NCBI GenBank assembly: GCA_001709035.1
Contig: LVKA01000016.1
Coordinates: 124,001-188,000 of the forward strand
Length of the DNA: 64,000 nt
From: Candidatus Thiodiazotropha endoloripes
Lineage (GTDB): Bacteria; Pseudomonadota; Gammaproteobacteria; Chromatiales; Chromatiaceae
Direction: 5' to 3'
Part shown: piece by piece, positions 33,760 to 43,768 of the stretch
Layout: each line of letters starts with the position of its first letter
Numbering within the stretch: position 1 is the stretch's first letter
Translations under genes and position numbers: made by a program
The notes under the pieces: generated by a model
What the model saw: the letters and a program-made list of their open reading frames with translations, nothing else
Told to the model about the DNA's origin: nothing
Databases searched by the model: none

Positions 33760-34396
33760 CGCTCTGCTCCAGAAAAGCTGTCACGACACCATTGATCTGC
33801 TGCTGTACGGTTTCCAGCGATTTGGAAGCATCAACAATTTTGACCCGATGCGGCTCCCTGGCAGCAATCTCCAGATAGCCAGCCCTGACCTTCTCGAAAA
33901 AACTCATCGCCTGTTTCTCGAAACGATCCGGTTCGGATCTTTTTCCGGCCCGGGCCAGCCCCTGTTCCACAGGCAGATCCAACAACAGCGTTAAATCGGG
34001 TCGAAGCTCGCCCTGCACAAATTGCTCAAGAGATGCGATACGATCACTGGCAAGTCCACGCCCGGCACCCTGATAGGCATAGCTGGCATCGGTAAACCGG
34101 TCGCATAAGACCCACTGCCCCTGTTGCAGCGCGGGTATGATCTTTTGCTGCAGGTGCTCAGCCCTCGCCGCGAACATCAGCAACAACTCCGTATCGTCTG
34201 CCATCCCGGTATGCTGATGGCCCAGCAGCAGATCCCTGATCGCTTCACCCAACGGGGTTCCACCGGGTTCACGGGTAAACACGACCTGTTTGCCCGCAGA
34301 GTTGAGCAGATTACGGATATAATCCAGATTACTGCTCTTGCCAGCACCCTCACCGCCTTCAACGGTAATGAATCTTCCTTTCAACCTGTTGCTCAT
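33752..34396 (-). CDS. tmk: thymidylate kinase
   Basis: dTMP to dTDP kinase, 214 aa. P-loop EGGEGAGKSSN (about residues 13-22), the DR(Y/F)-type TREPGGTPLGEAIRDLLL segment, the CDRFTDASYAYQGAGRG motif (about 97-113) and the LID region with RSEPDRFE. Type II-like LID features fit bacterial enzymes. It overlaps mltG by 4 bases. Confidence 0.96.
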   Translation of the reverse strand: MSNRLKGRFITVEGGEGAGKSSNLDYIRNLLNSAGKQVVFTREPGGTPLGEAIRDLLLGHQHTGMADDTELLLMFAARAEHLQQKIIPALQQGQWVLCDRFTDASYAYQGAGRGLASDRIASLEQFVQGELRPDLTLLLDLPVEQGLARAGKRSEPDRFEKQAMSFFEKVRAGYLEIAAREPHRVKIVDASKSLETVQQQINGVVTAFLEQSGG

Positions 34397-35388
34397 CGCT
34401 TTAACTGATACTTTCGGACTGCATTGTTGTGCTCTTTCAGCGTTTCTGAAAAATAGTGGCCACCCTCACCAGTCGCCACAAAATAGAGTGACTTACCCGC
34501 CTTTGGATTGAGTGCCGCCTCGATTGCTGCACCGCTTGGCATGGCGATGGGGGTGGGCGTCAAGCCCTTACGGGTATAGGTGTTATAAGGTGTGTCGGTG
34601 GTCAAATCCCGCTTGCGAATGTTGCCATCGTAGCGTTCCCCCATGCCGTAGATCACAGTCGGATCGGTCTGTAACAGCATTCCACGCTTGAGTCGCCTGA
34701 CAAACACCCCGGCAATCTCCTCCCGCTCATTCGGTAAACCGGTCTCCCGCTCGATAATTGACGCGAGAATCAGTGCTTCATAGGACGTTTTCAATGGTAG
34801 ATCTGGGGCCCGCTTTGCCCAGGCCTCCTGCAATGTCTTCTGCATTCGCCGGTAAGCCCGTTGCAGGAACGCCACATCCGTGGCGCCCCTCGGAAAATGG
34901 TAGGTATCGGGATAGAAACGCCCTTCTGGGTGTTCATTTTCATAGCCCAGACGCGCCATGATCTGTTGATCATCCATTTCGTCCAGGGTTTTGACCAGAA
35001 CCGGATTTGCCCGAACGGCACTCATCAATTGCCGGAACGTCCACCCTTCGATGATAGTCAGTGAATGCTGGATCACTCTCGCCGAACTGAATATTTGCAG
35101 CAGTTTTGTTGGTGTGGTGTCGGCAGGCAGATAGTACTCCCCTGCTTTGAGCTGACCGGCCTGACCACTCCAGCGGGCCAATATCTCGAGCAGTATCGGT
35201 TTTTGGATGATCTCTTTTTGTTGCAGATCATCAGCCAGCGCTCTCAGGCTGGTACCGGCTTGCAGATGATAGTTAATACCTGAAGGTGGCAGATTCAGAG
35301 GTTTGTGGACAAAATCATCGTATTCTAACCACCCCCAAGCCATGAGGAGACTCAAAACAAAGATTGTGATGCCTAGCAGTCTGTTCAT
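34393..35388 (-). CDS. mltG: endolytic murein transglycosylase MltG
   Basis: Inner-membrane lytic transglycosylase that ends nascent glycan strands, 331 aa. One N-terminal membrane helix (about 4-21), then a LysM-like subdomain and the YceG catalytic domain with EGRFYPDTYHFPRG, the catalytic Glu in LASIIERETGLPNER (about residue 210), the YGMGERYDGNIRKRDL motif, and YNTYTRKGLTPTPIAMPS. Complete. Its neighbours pabC upstream and tmk downstream are the conserved ones. Confidence 0.94.
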   Translation of the reverse strand: MNRLLGITIFVLSLLMAWGWLEYDDFVHKPLNLPPSGINYHLQAGTSLRALADDLQQKEIIQKPILLEILARWSGQAGQLKAGEYYLPADTTPTKLLQIFSSARVIQHSLTIIEGWTFRQLMSAVRANPVLVKTLDEMDDQQIMARLGYENEHPEGRFYPDTYHFPRGATDVAFLQRAYRRMQKTLQEAWAKRAPDLPLKTSYEALILASIIERETGLPNEREEIAGVFVRRLKRGMLLQTDPTVIYGMGERYDGNIRKRDLTTDTPYNTYTRKGLTPTPIAMPSGAAIEAALNPKAGKSLYFVATGEGGHYFSETLKEHNNAVRKYQLKR

Positions 35389-35419
35389 GCTCCACTCATT
35401 TCAGGGCCGGTTAAACTTT

Positions 35420-36238
35420 TCATCCTGCAGCAAGAGAGCTACGTTCGATGAACCTCATCAGTTCTGTCGGGATTTTTTTCAATTCATAGACCGTCTGCTC
35501 AAAGCGTACCACAGGACAAAGCCCCATGATGGCATTGGTCATGAACAGAACATCACCCTGTTTCAGATCGTCTATGGAGAGCTCAGTAAGGCTGGGCTTC
35601 AGAGAGAATTGTTGCGCCGATTCGAGTACCAGTTCTCGCACAACACCGGCAACACCAGCCGTTGCAAGATTTGGAGTCAGTAGCTGATCCCCTTTGAGCA
35701 AAAACAGATTGGACTGGGTTCCGCAAATCACCCGATCCTGCTGATCCAGCATCAGACCTTCAGCGATCTCAGACTTATCCCACTCGGCTCTGGCCAACAC
35801 TTGTTCCAGACGATTGAGATGCTTGATGCCGGCCAGTTTGGATTGGTTTGATAAACGAGTCTCGCAGATCCGAATTTCGATTCCCTTTTCATACCACTCT
35901 GGCGGATAGTCGGGCCAGGGGTGGATTGAGAGAATACGCCGCGGATGAGAGGGAGAAGGTGGACGATAGCCTCGACCACCACTGCCCCGGGTCACGACTA
36001 TCTTCAGAACTGCGGAGGCCTGTCCGGCAGCGACCTGGAGAGCTTCCTGCCAGAGCTGCTGCTTATCTGTGGGAGTGAAGCCCAGTGCCTGTTCACCTGT
36101 TTCCAGCCGCGCCATGTGGCGTTGCCAGAGACAGGGAAGACCATCCTTTACAGCGATGGTCTCAAACAGACCATCCCCGTATTGCAGACCACGATCCGTG
36201 ATGGGTATCCGGTCTGCTGGTAATCCGTCAATCAGCAA
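35420..36238 (-). CDS. pabC: aminodeoxychorismate lyase PabC
   Basis: PLP enzyme of folate synthesis (4-aminobenzoate formation), 272 aa, of the class IV aminotransferase fold. Motifs include DRGLQYGDGLFETI (about 18-31), VTRGSGGRGY, the PLP-lysine segment LSNQSKLAGIKHLNRLEQVLAR (about residue 140-160), EGLMLDQQDRVICGTQSNLFLL and the TNAIMGLCPV ending. It lies 18 bases after fabF in the fatty-acid operon, its usual place. Confidence 0.93.
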   Translation of the reverse strand: MLIDGLPADRIPITDRGLQYGDGLFETIAVKDGLPCLWQRHMARLETGEQALGFTPTDKQQLWQEALQVAAGQASAVLKIVVTRGSGGRGYRPPSPSHPRRILSIHPWPDYPPEWYEKGIEIRICETRLSNQSKLAGIKHLNRLEQVLARAEWDKSEIAEGLMLDQQDRVICGTQSNLFLLKGDQLLTPNLATAGVAGVVRELVLESAQQFSLKPSLTELSIDDLKQGDVLFMTNAIMGLCPVVRFEQTVYELKKIPTELMRFIERSSLAAG

Positions 36239-36256
36239 CAGAGATCTTCGAAGCTA

Positions 36257-37495
36257 TCAGACTCGGCGGAAGGCCAATGTGCCGTTGGTGCCACCAAATC
36301 CGAAGGAGTTGGAGATCACCACATCCAGCTTCATCTCCCGGGCTGTATTGGGTACGTAGTCCAGATCACATTCCGGATCCTGATTCTCCAGGTTGATGGT
36401 CGGAGGCACCACCTGGTTGTGCAGCGCCAGAATGGTGAATACGGCTTCTGCGCCACCAGCGGCACCCAGCATGTGACCGGTCATCGACTTGGTCGAGCTG
36501 ACACAGAGTTTGTGGGCATGATCACCAAAGGCCCGTTTGACCGCCAGGGTTTCAGCCACGTCACCGGCTGGAGTGGAGGTGCCATGGGCATTGATATAGT
36601 CAACCTCTTGCAGGTTGATGCCCGCATCCTTGAGCGCCATCTCCATACACTGGGCCGCGCCTGAGCCATCTTTCGAAGGTGCGGTCATATGAAAGGCGTC
36701 AGAGTTCATTCCCACACCCACCAGCTCGGCGTAGATTTTTGCACCACGGGCCTTGGCCTGCTCGTACTCTTCCAGCACCACCACACCGGCACCGTCACTG
36801 AGTACAAAACCATCGCGATCCTTGTCCCAGGGGCGGCTCGCCGCCTGAGGATCATCGTTTCTCCGTGATAGGGCGCGCGCGGCAGCAAATCCACCCAGAC
36901 CAACCGGAGAAGTGGCCATTTCCGCACCACCGGCAATCATCACATCGGTACGACCGAAGCGAATCATCATGGCAGCCTCGGCAATACTGTGAGCACCACT
37001 GCTGCAGGCAGAAACGATCGAGTAGTTAGGCCCCTTCAAGCCATACATGATGGAGAGGTTGCCCGATACCATGTTGATGATACTGGAAGGTACGAAGAAT
37101 GGAGAGATCTTGCGCGGTCCACCATCGAGGTAGGACTGATAGCTATTCTCAATTCCGGTGATACCGCCAATGCCGGAACCGATCAGCACACCGATACGGT
37201 CAGCATTCTCTTCGGTTACTTCCAGTCCGGAATCTTTAATGGCCTGAATACCGGCAGCAACACCATAATGGATAAACTTATCCATTTTCTTGGCTTCTTT
37301 CTTCGGGATGTAGTCTGTCACTTCAAAGCCGTAGATGGGACCACCAAACTGAGTCGAAAACGATTCGACATCAAAGTGGGTGATCGGTTGGATCCCACTC
37401 TTACCAGCCTGTATGTTCTCCCATGAGGAAGCCACATCCAGTCCAACTGGAGCTATCATGCCCAGCCCAGTTACGACAACCCTTCTTGCAGTCAT
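36257..37495 (-). CDS. fabF: beta-ketoacyl-ACP synthase II
   Basis: Elongating condensing enzyme of fatty-acid synthesis, 412 aa. Catalytic triad in [14 protein letters not shown] (Cys about 163), [11 protein letters not shown] (His about 303) and [12 protein letters not shown] (His about 340); the [12 protein letters not shown] gatekeeper loop is near the end. Normal length. Separated from acpP by 104 bases that contain a terminator-like stem. Confidence 0.97.
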   Translation of the reverse strand: MTARRVVVTGLGMIAPVGLDVASSWENIQAGKSGIQPITHFDVESFSTQFGGPIYGFEVTDYIPKKEAKKMDKFIHYGVAAGIQAIKDSGLEVTEENADRIGVLIGSGIGGITGIENSYQSYLDGGPRKISPFFVPSSIINMVSGNLSIMYGLKGPNYSIVSACSSGAHSIAEAAMMIRFGRTDVMIAGGAEMATSPVGLGGFAAARALSRRNDDPQAASRPWDKDRDGFVLSDGAGVVVLEEYEQAKARGAKIYAELVGVGMNSDAFHMTAPSKDGSGAAQCMEMALKDAGINLQEVDYINAHGTSTPAGDVAETLAVKRAFGDHAHKLCVSSTKSMTGHMLGAAGGAEAVFTILALHNQVVPPTINLENQDPECDLDYVPNTAREMKLDVVISNSFGFGGTNGTLAFRRV

Positions 37496-37538
37496 ATATG
37501 ACTACCCCCAAATCTCATCGGTATTGCTGAAAAACAAA

Positions 37539-37574
37539 AGGCCGCGCCCCGTAATGGATGGAGCATGACGGCCT
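37539..37574 (-). terminator. stem with U tract between acpP and fabF (probable attenuator)
   Basis: On the minus strand AGGCCG and CGGCCT can pair around a 24-base loop, followed directly by TTTTGTTTTTC. The stem is short and the loop large, so it would terminate only part of the transcripts. This fits the need for far more acyl carrier protein than FabF. Confidence 0.5.
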
Positions 37575-37599
37575 GCAAAAATTAGATCTGCTGTACAGC

Positions 37600-37833
37600 T
37601 CAACTATGTGCGTTGATGTAATCAACAGCCAATTGCACAGTTGTAATCTTTTCAGCCTCTTCATCTGGAATCTCGGTTTCAAATTCCTCTTCAAGGGCCA
37701 TTACCAGCTCTACTGTGTCGAGAGAGTCAGCGCCAAGATCATCGACAAAAGAAGCTTCAAGTGTCACCTCTTCATCTTTAACGCCCAGTTGTTCTACCAC
37801 GATTTTTCGAACTCGTTCTACGACATCGCTCAT
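37600..37833 (-). CDS. acpP: acyl carrier protein
   Basis: Carrier of growing acyl chains, 77 aa. The phosphopantetheine serine is in [19 protein letters not shown] (Ser37). Acidic composition and length are typical. A good Shine-Dalgarno (AGAGGAAA) precedes the start, and the 194-base AT-rich gap to fabG suggests its own promoter, with TACAAT at 37886-37891 (minus) as a possible -10. Confidence 0.98.
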   Translation of the reverse strand: MSDVVERVRKIVVEQLGVKDEEVTLEASFVDDLGADSLDTVELVMALEEEFETEIPDEEAEKITTVQLAVDYINAHS

Positions 37834-38027
37834 TTTATTAATTTCCTCTGAATTAACCGACGACCTCCAATAGGGCCGATGCGGTATTGTAGTAACAAAA
37901 AAGTTCTGAGAAAAGCGTAATCATTAGTTCAGCTTAATGTCACTAATTTATTGATTATCTTTTTCTAAACAAATAATTATAAGCTAAACTTTATTTAACT
38001 TATAATGTTTTTAATCTGAAAATGTCT

Positions 38028-38774
38028 TTAGGACATGTACATTCCGCCGTTTACATGCAGGGTCTCACCTGTGATATAGCGTCCAGATGCACCGGCAAGA
38101 AACAGAACGGCGTTCGCAATATCATCTGGTAATCCCAGCTGCTGCAACGGAATATTCTCAATCAGACTCTTCCTTTGAGCCTCTGGCAATTCATTGGTCA
38201 TGTCGGTTTCGATGAAGCCCGGCGCTACAGAATTTACGGTAATTCCTCGGGAACCCACCTCACGAGCCAGTGAACGGGTAAACCCATCGATGCCGGCCTT
38301 GGCAGCCGCATAATTGGACTGGCCTGCATTCCCCATCGAGCCAACGACTGAGGAGATATTGATGATCCGCCCTTTGCGCGCCTTCATCATACCTCTCAAC
38401 ACACCCTTGCTGAGACGGTAGACCGAGGAGAGATTGGTGTTGATCACCCGCTCCCACTCATCATCCTTCATTCGCATCAGCAGATTATCGTTGGTGATTC
38501 CTGCATTGTTCACCAGAATGGTCGGTGCACTGTATTTTTCAGCAATGCCACTCATCAGTGCGTCAATGGAGACCTGGTCTGCCACATCCAGCACCATGCC
38601 GCATCCCGTAACAGCAGAAGCCTCATTCAGACGCGCAGTGATCGCCTCGGCGCCGCCTTCAGAGGTTGCGGTACCCACCACCGTGGCACCGGCAGCGGCC
38701 AGGCAGTCAGCGATCGCTGCACCGATGCCGCGACTGGCGCCAGTGACCAGGGCAATTTCATTCTCCAGACTCAT
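38028..38774 (-). CDS. fabG: 3-oxoacyl-ACP reductase
   Basis: NADPH-dependent reductase of fatty-acid elongation, 248 aa. Short-chain dehydrogenase motifs: TGASRGIGAAIA (about 11-22), NNAGIT (about 88), catalytic Ser in NISSVVGSMG (about 141) and YAAAKAG (Tyr 154, Lys 158), with APGFIETDMT. The stop overlaps nothing; the start overlaps the fabD stop by 4 bases. Confidence 0.97.
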   Translation of the reverse strand: MSLENEIALVTGASRGIGAAIADCLAAAGATVVGTATSEGGAEAITARLNEASAVTGCGMVLDVADQVSIDALMSGIAEKYSAPTILVNNAGITNDNLLMRMKDDEWERVINTNLSSVYRLSKGVLRGMMKARKGRIINISSVVGSMGNAGQSNYAAAKAGIDGFTRSLAREVGSRGITVNSVAPGFIETDMTNELPEAQRKSLIENIPLQQLGLPDDIANAVLFLAGASGRYITGETLHVNGGMYMS

Positions 38775-39712
38775 TTCAAAGCCTCCAGAGCCTGATTCAG
38801 GCTATTTGTGTCATATACCGCCATACCGGTTAATTTCCGGTCTATTCTTTTTGTCAGCCCTGCCAGCACTTTGCCTGGCCCGGCTTCGATGATTCTGGAG
38901 CTGTCGGCAGCAGCCATCTTTTGCACCGCCTCAACCCAGCGTACCGGACTGTACAACTGTGCCGCGAGCAGCGATCGGATCTCGTCACCATCTGCTGCAG
39001 TTGCCACATTGACATTGTGAAGTACGGGAATTTCGGCTGCAGAAAGGCTTATTGTAGCCAATTGTTCACTCAACTGCTCTGCTGCAGGTTTCATCAGCGC
39101 ACAATGGGACGGCACACTCACTGGCAGGGGCAATGCCCGCTTGGCACCGGCCTCCTTAGCCAACTCACAAGCCCGTTCAACGGCACTTTTACTGCCGGCG
39201 ATAACCACCTGACCAGGGGAATTGAAGTTGACCGCCTCAACCACATCGCCCGACGCTGCGGATTGACACACCTGGCGCACAACCTCATCGTCGAGACCAA
39301 GAATGGCGGCCATACTGCCACTTCCTTCAGGCACGGCGTTCTGCATGAATTTGCCACGCTGGGCAACCAGTTTCACCCCGTCCTCAAAGCCGAGCGCACC
39401 GCCACAAATCAGAGCGGTATACTCTCCCAGGCTGTGGCCTGCCATCAAATCCGGGGATGGCCCACCTTGCTGCTGCCAAACACGCCAAACCGCAACACCG
39501 GCAGTCAACATCGCGGGTTGGGTATTCTCTGTCTGATTCAGCGATTCAGCCGGGCCGTTCTGAGTCAAATCCCAAAGATCAAAACCCAGAACCTCGGATG
39601 CTTCTTTGAAGGTCTCAGTTACAACGGCAAAATCTTCCGCCAGTTGTTTCAACATACCAACAGATTGGGAGCCCTGACCGGGAAATACCATGCTGAATTG
39701 TGTATCACTCAT
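38771..39712 (-). CDS. fabD: malonyl-CoA:ACP transacylase
   Basis: Loads malonyl groups on acyl carrier protein, 313 aa. FPGQGSQSVGM (about 9-19), the active-site Ser in AGHSLGEYTAL (about 93) and catalytic His in VPSHCALMKPAAEQL (about 202) are all present. Between fabH and fabG as in most proteobacteria. Confidence 0.97.
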   Translation of the reverse strand: MSDTQFSMVFPGQGSQSVGMLKQLAEDFAVVTETFKEASEVLGFDLWDLTQNGPAESLNQTENTQPAMLTAGVAVWRVWQQQGGPSPDLMAGHSLGEYTALICGGALGFEDGVKLVAQRGKFMQNAVPEGSGSMAAILGLDDEVVRQVCQSAASGDVVEAVNFNSPGQVVIAGSKSAVERACELAKEAGAKRALPLPVSVPSHCALMKPAAEQLSEQLATISLSAAEIPVLHNVNVATAADGDEIRSLLAAQLYSPVRWVEAVQKMAAADSSRIIEAGPGKVLAGLTKRIDRKLTGMAVYDTNSLNQALEALK

Positions 39713-39730
39713 ATTCGACTTTCGCAGGAA

Positions 39731-40699
39731 TTAGAATTTTGCCAGTACCGAACCCCATGTGAAGCCGCCGCCAAAGGCTTCCATGAGAATGGTCTCACCT
39801 CGTTTTATTCTTCCATCCCTGACTGCCACATCCAGTGCCAGCGGCACTGAAGCCGCCGAAGTATTACCGTGATCTTCCACAGTAACCACTACCCGTTCCA
39901 TTGGGGTCTGTAGCTTCCTTGCCGTGGCGTTAATGATACGGATATTGGCTTGATGGGGTATCAACCAATCGATATCCGATTTTTGCATCCCGTTCGCAGC
40001 CAACGTCTCATCCACGATGCGACCGAGTGTGGTTACCGCCACCTTAAACACCTCGTTGCCTCGCATCTGCATATAAGCCTCACTCTCGCGAAGCTTGTCA
40101 TAGCCACGTGAGATACCCGATGGCACACGCAGCAGGCTTTCATAGGCGCCATCCGCATGCAGGTGGGTCGAGATGATGCCCGGCTCATTACTGGCCTCGA
40201 TCACCACAGCGCCTGCACCGTCACCAAACAGCACACAGGTATTGCGGTCGTTCCAATCGAGAATCCGCGATATGGTCTCAGCACCGACAACCAGCGCTTT
40301 TTTAGCCGATCCGGTTTGAATGAATTTGTCAGCGACACCGAGAGCATAGACAAAGCCGGTACATACGGCCTGAACATCAAACGCCGCAGGTCCCCGGATC
40401 CCCAGGCGCGCCTGCAGCAGACAGGCGGTGCTCGGAAAGACTTGATCCGCTGTGGTTGTCGCCACCACGATCAGATCGATCTCCTCTGGCTTCAGGCCAG
40501 CCATATCGAGGGCATTCCGCGCCGCCTTTTCAGCCAGATCGCAGGTAAATTCACCCTCTTCCGCAATATGACGTTTACGGATGCCGGTACGCTCTACGAT
40601 CCACTGATCAGTCGTATCAACAATCTTTTCAAGGTCGTGATTGGTCACGACTTTCTCAGGCAGATAACCACCTGTACCGGTTATACGCGAATAGATCAC
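39731..40699 (-). CDS. fabH: beta-ketoacyl-ACP synthase III
   Basis: Starts fatty-acid synthesis by joining acetyl-CoA and malonyl-ACP, 322 aa. Catalytic Cys in [13 protein letters not shown] (about 113), His in [13 protein letters not shown] (about 249) and Asn in [13 protein letters not shown] (about 279); [13 protein letters not shown] at the C terminus. Start overlaps the plsX stop by 4 bases. Confidence 0.97.
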   Translation of the reverse strand: MIYSRITGTGGYLPEKVVTNHDLEKIVDTTDQWIVERTGIRKRHIAEEGEFTCDLAEKAARNALDMAGLKPEEIDLIVVATTTADQVFPSTACLLQARLGIRGPAAFDVQAVCTGFVYALGVADKFIQTGSAKKALVVGAETISRILDWNDRNTCVLFGDGAGAVVIEASNEPGIISTHLHADGAYESLLRVPSGISRGYDKLRESEAYMQMRGNEVFKVAVTTLGRIVDETLAANGMQKSDIDWLIPHQANIRIINATARKLQTPMERVVVTVEDHGNTSAASVPLALDVAVRDGRIKRGETILMEAFGGGFTWGSVLAKF

Positions 40700-41733
40700 G
40701 CGGTTTCCCTTTTATCCAGATGAGCCTTGACTTGTTCCGCAATGCGGCTGGGCACATCGCTTGAAACCTCTTTGCGGGCAATGCTGATTGCATTCATAAA
40801 AGCAAGTTCATCTGCCCCGCCATGGCTTTTGATTACAATCCCACGCAGCCCCAACAGACTGGCGCCATTGTAGTGTCTATGATCAATGCGTTTCGCCAAA
40901 CTGCGCAATACCGGCAATGCGATCAATCCAGCCAATTGGGTCAGGAGATTCTTTTTGAATTCCAACCGCAAGAAATGCTGGATCATCTTGGCAACCCCTT
41001 CACTGCTCTTCAGGGCGATATTCCCAACAAAACCATCGGAAACGACGACATCCGTGCCACCCTGAAAAATATCGTCCCCCTCAACATAGCCTACATAGTT
41101 GAGTGAACTGGCGTGTAACAGCTCATGAGCCTCTTTCACCTGCTCATTACCCTTGATCTCTTCCTGGCCGATATTCAGCAAACCGATTTTCGGGTTGCTG
41201 ATATCGGTTACCGCAGAGACAGTTTCACTGCCCATAACCGCAAACTGAAACAGGTGTCCGGCACTGCAATCCACATTCGCACCCAGATCGAGCATGAATG
41301 TCTGCCCCGTCATGGATGGTAATGCCGTAATGATTGCAGGACGATCGATATTCGGTAGCATCTTCAGCACAAATCGGGAGGTAGCCATCAAGGCACCGGT
41401 ATTACCAGCACTGACGCAGGCGTCCGCATCCCCGGATTTGACCAGATCTATAGCCACTCTCATGGATGAATCTTTTTTGTTTCGCAGTGCTTTGGACGGC
41501 AGCTCATCCATAGCAACCAGTTCAGATGCGTGCTTGATACGCAGTCTGTCACCAAACCCATGATTTCCAAGCATTGCCTGAAGCGTATCTCCGTCACCGA
41601 CCAGAATCAGCGCAGTCTCCTTATCCTTGCTCAGATATCCTAAAGCAGCTGGCACCACGACATCTGCACCGATGTCTCCGCCCATTGCATCCAGAGAGAT
41701 TGTGACTGGTCTATTCATAGAAGATAGATTCAC
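40696..41733 (-). CDS. plsX: phosphate acyltransferase PlsX
   Basis: Makes acyl-phosphate for phospholipid synthesis, 345 aa. Typical PlsX start [32 protein letters not shown] (about 107), [25 protein letters not shown] and [17 protein letters not shown]. An alternative ATG is five codons in. It lies 76 bases after rpmF. Confidence 0.96.
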   Translation of the reverse strand: MNLSSMNRPVTISLDAMGGDIGADVVVPAALGYLSKDKETALILVGDGDTLQAMLGNHGFGDRLRIKHASELVAMDELPSKALRNKKDSSMRVAIDLVKSGDADACVSAGNTGALMATSRFVLKMLPNIDRPAIITALPSMTGQTFMLDLGANVDCSAGHLFQFAVMGSETVSAVTDISNPKIGLLNIGQEEIKGNEQVKEAHELLHASSLNYVGYVEGDDIFQGGTDVVVSDGFVGNIALKSSEGVAKMIQHFLRLEFKKNLLTQLAGLIALPVLRSLAKRIDHRHYNGASLLGLRGIVIKSHGGADELAFMNAISIARKEVSSDVPSRIAEQVKAHLDKRETA

Positions 41734-41809
41734 CCAAATAAGAAGAACCCGTCAGAGGCCATCGCCCCATACGGGTTCCAAACAGGTCATTGAACCGACG
41801 AGTTGAGAA

Positions 41810-41989
41810 TCACTCGCCTTTGGTATCGACTACTTTACGGCCTTTATAGAAACCATCCGCAGTCACATGATGACGCAGGTGGGTTTCACCGGAAGTTGAA
41901 TCAATAGAGAGAGTCTCACTCTTCAGACCATCATGTGCACGGCGCATACCGCGCTTTGATGGGGTCTTTTTGTTTTGTTGAACAGCCAT
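41810..41989 (-). CDS. rpmF: 50S ribosomal protein L32
   Basis: Translated by hand: 59 aa, beginning [20 protein letters not shown] and ending [11 protein letters not shown]. This is a clear L32; the form lacks the zinc-binding cysteines and is of the C-minus type ([10 protein letters not shown] in place of CPxC). GGAGATCAGCC precedes the ATG. It sits between yceD and plsX, the conserved yceD-rpmF-plsX order. Confidence 0.96.
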   Translation of the reverse strand: MAVQQNKKTPSKRGMRRAHDGLKSETLSIDSTSGETHLRHHVTADGFYKGRKVVDTKGE

Positions 41990-42024
41990 GGCTGATCTCC
42001 TGAAAAAATTTATACAAACTAAAA

Positions 42025-42552
42025 CTAATGCCTGTCCTTTTGTAGCGCGGACAGCACGGCAAACGGATTTTCCTGTTGCTCAGGTTCTGACACCTGCAGC
42101 TCCTCATCTGAGACGAACTCATGAGGCACCTGACAAACATCTGTGTCGTGCATCGGCACTTGAGGCAGTGCCAAAAGAAGCTCATCTTCGATCAGCTCCC
42201 TGAAATCCACCACACCCTCTTCTACCAGACATGGGTCCAGATCTTCAGGCAGCCTCTCAGCTTCATTCAGTCCTTGAACAAAGACCACCGAGAACCTTCT
42301 CTCTACAGGAACTCTCAATGCCCCAAGACAGCGTTGGCACTCAAGTGTCAACTCGGTCCGGACACTCCCGTCAAGCCTTGCATGCCGCCGCTCGTCACGA
42401 CTGAAGCTCAAATTGAACAAGACCTCGCCATCTGCCTGCATCAGACAATCTCGGAGCCTCACAAAAGCCTCAACAGGCAACTCTCCGCTGACCTCTTTTC
42501 CGAGATCAGCGAAGCGCCAGGGATCCAATCGATCGGGAAAGCACTTCGACAT
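42025..42552 (-). CDS. yceD: YceD (DUF177) protein
   Basis: A 175-residue YceD/DUF177 family protein, linked in E. coli to 23S rRNA accumulation. Hallmarks: [10 protein letters not shown] near the N terminus, [24 protein letters not shown] (about 67-90), and [15 protein letters not shown] (about 122-136). First gene of the long lipid operon. There is no Shine-Dalgarno before the ATG and the predicted -10 lies only about 10 bases upstream, so the mRNA may be leaderless or start further inside. Confidence 0.92.
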   Translation of the reverse strand: MSKCFPDRLDPWRFADLGKEVSGELPVEAFVRLRDCLMQADGEVLFNLSFSRDERRHARLDGSVRTELTLECQRCLGALRVPVERRFSVVFVQGLNEAERLPEDLDPCLVEEGVVDFRELIEDELLLALPQVPMHDTDVCQVPHEFVSDEELQVSEPEQQENPFAVLSALQKDRH

Positions 42553-42561
42553 AAGCGCGAG

Positions 42562-42591
42562 ATAATATTATGAGAGCACCTCTCATGTCAA
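42562..42591 (-). promoter_or_regulatory. sigma-70-like promoter of the yceD-fab operon
   Basis: On the minus strand TTGACA (42586-42591) and TATTAT (42562-42567) are separated by 18 bases, matching consensus at 6 and 5 positions. The spacer includes a palindrome TGAGAG-GTG-CTCTCA (42571-42585) that could be an operator. Predicted transcription would begin within a few bases of the yceD ATG. Confidence 0.6.
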
Positions 42592-42606
42592 AATGACGTG
42601 AGAGGT
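42578..42606 (-). terminator. hairpin between oadB and yceD
   Basis: ACCTCTCATGTCA and TGACGTGAGAGGT pair over 13 positions with one mismatch around an AAA loop, 22 bases after the oadB stop. No U run follows in the minus direction. It overlaps the -35 of the yceD promoter, so termination of oad transcripts and start of fab transcripts share the same DNA. Confidence 0.55.
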
Positions 42607-42627
42607 GGGGATCTGCCCACCACAGGA

Positions 42628-43767
42628 TTAGCCACCTACCATCGCCAGCAGAATACCGGCAGCGACCGCCGAACCGATCACGCCCGCCACATTCGGCCCC
42701 ATCGCGTGCATCAGCAGAAAATTGTGGTGATTGGTCTCCAGACCCACCTTGTTGACCACACGGGCCGCCATGGGCACGGCGGAAACCCCGGCTGCACCGA
42801 TCAGCGGATTGACCTTGCCCCCTGTCACCCGATGCATGATTTTACCCATGATCACACCAGCCGCCGTACCGATACAGAAAGCAAAAGCGCCCAGCGTGAG
42901 GATACCCAGGGTATCAATGGTCAGGAACTTGTCTGCAGAGAGCTTGGAGCCAACCGCCAGCCCCAGGAAGATCGTCACGATATTGATGATCTCGTTCTGC
43001 GCCGCATGACTGAGCCGCTCCACCACACCACTTTCTCGAAGCAGATTGCCGAAGGTCAGCATACCGATCAGTGGGGCTGCGGAGGGTAAAAAAATAATAC
43101 ATAACAGCAGCACCGCAAAGGGAAACAGCACCTTCTCCAGCTTGTTCACATGCCTCAGCTGCTGCATTTCGACATTGCGCTCCGCCTCGGTTGTCAGCAA
43201 GCGCATGATTGGCGGCTGGATAATCGGCACCAGTGCCATATAGGAGTAGGCCGCCACCGCGATCGCTCCCAACAGGTCAGGTGCCAACCTGGACGCGAGA
43301 AAAATCGCTGTCGGCCCATCCGCACCACCGATGATCGCGATCGCTGAAGCTTCCGCCAGGGTAAAATCGAAACCGGGAACAAAATTCAGCGCCAATGCAC
43401 CCAGCAGAGTGACGAAAATACCGAACTGAGCGGCGGCTCCCAGTAACAGGGTCCATGGCATGGCAATCAACGCCCCGAAATCGGTAAGCGCCCCGACCCC
43501 CATGAAGATCAGCAGCGGAAACACGCCGGTCTCTATGCCCACACTGTAGATAAGGCCCAGCAGGCCATCACTACCGCCGATTCCAGCCAGCGGGATATTA
43601 CTCAGAATGGCACCGAATCCGATCGGCAACAGCAGTAGCGGTTCGAACTTTTTCACCACTGCCAGGTAGATCAATGCACAGCCAACGCCCATCATCAGGA
43701 CCTGGCCCCACTCCAGATTCGCCAGACCAGTCGACTGCCATAGCGGTTCTAAGCCTATTTCAACCAT
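42628..43767 (-). CDS. oadB: oxaloacetate decarboxylase sodium pump beta subunit
   Basis: Integral membrane subunit that couples decarboxylation of the carboxybiotin to sodium export, 379 aa. About nine to eleven hydrophobic helices are visible; the conserved [34 protein letters not shown] stretch (about 66-100) and the sodium-site Asp in [20 protein letters not shown] (about 145-165) are intact, with [13 protein letters not shown] near the C terminus. It follows oadA directly, 1 base apart. Confidence 0.95.
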   Translation of the reverse strand: MVEIGLEPLWQSTGLANLEWGQVLMMGVGCALIYLAVVKKFEPLLLLPIGFGAILSNIPLAGIGGSDGLLGLIYSVGIETGVFPLLIFMGVGALTDFGALIAMPWTLLLGAAAQFGIFVTLLGALALNFVPGFDFTLAEASAIAIIGGADGPTAIFLASRLAPDLLGAIAVAAYSYMALVPIIQPPIMRLLTTEAERNVEMQQLRHVNKLEKVLFPFAVLLLCIIFLPSAAPLIGMLTFGNLLRESGVVERLSHAAQNEIINIVTIFLGLAVGSKLSADKFLTIDTLGILTLGAFAFCIGTAAGVIMGKIMHRVTGGKVNPLIGAAGVSAVPMAARVVNKVGLETNHHNFLLMHAMGPNVAGVIGSAVAAGILLAMVGG

Positions 43768-43768
43768 A

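Noticed and set aside
38921-39850. 309-residue plus-strand frame over fabD and fabH
   Set aside because: It crosses two genes with intact active sites on the other strand and resembles nothing.
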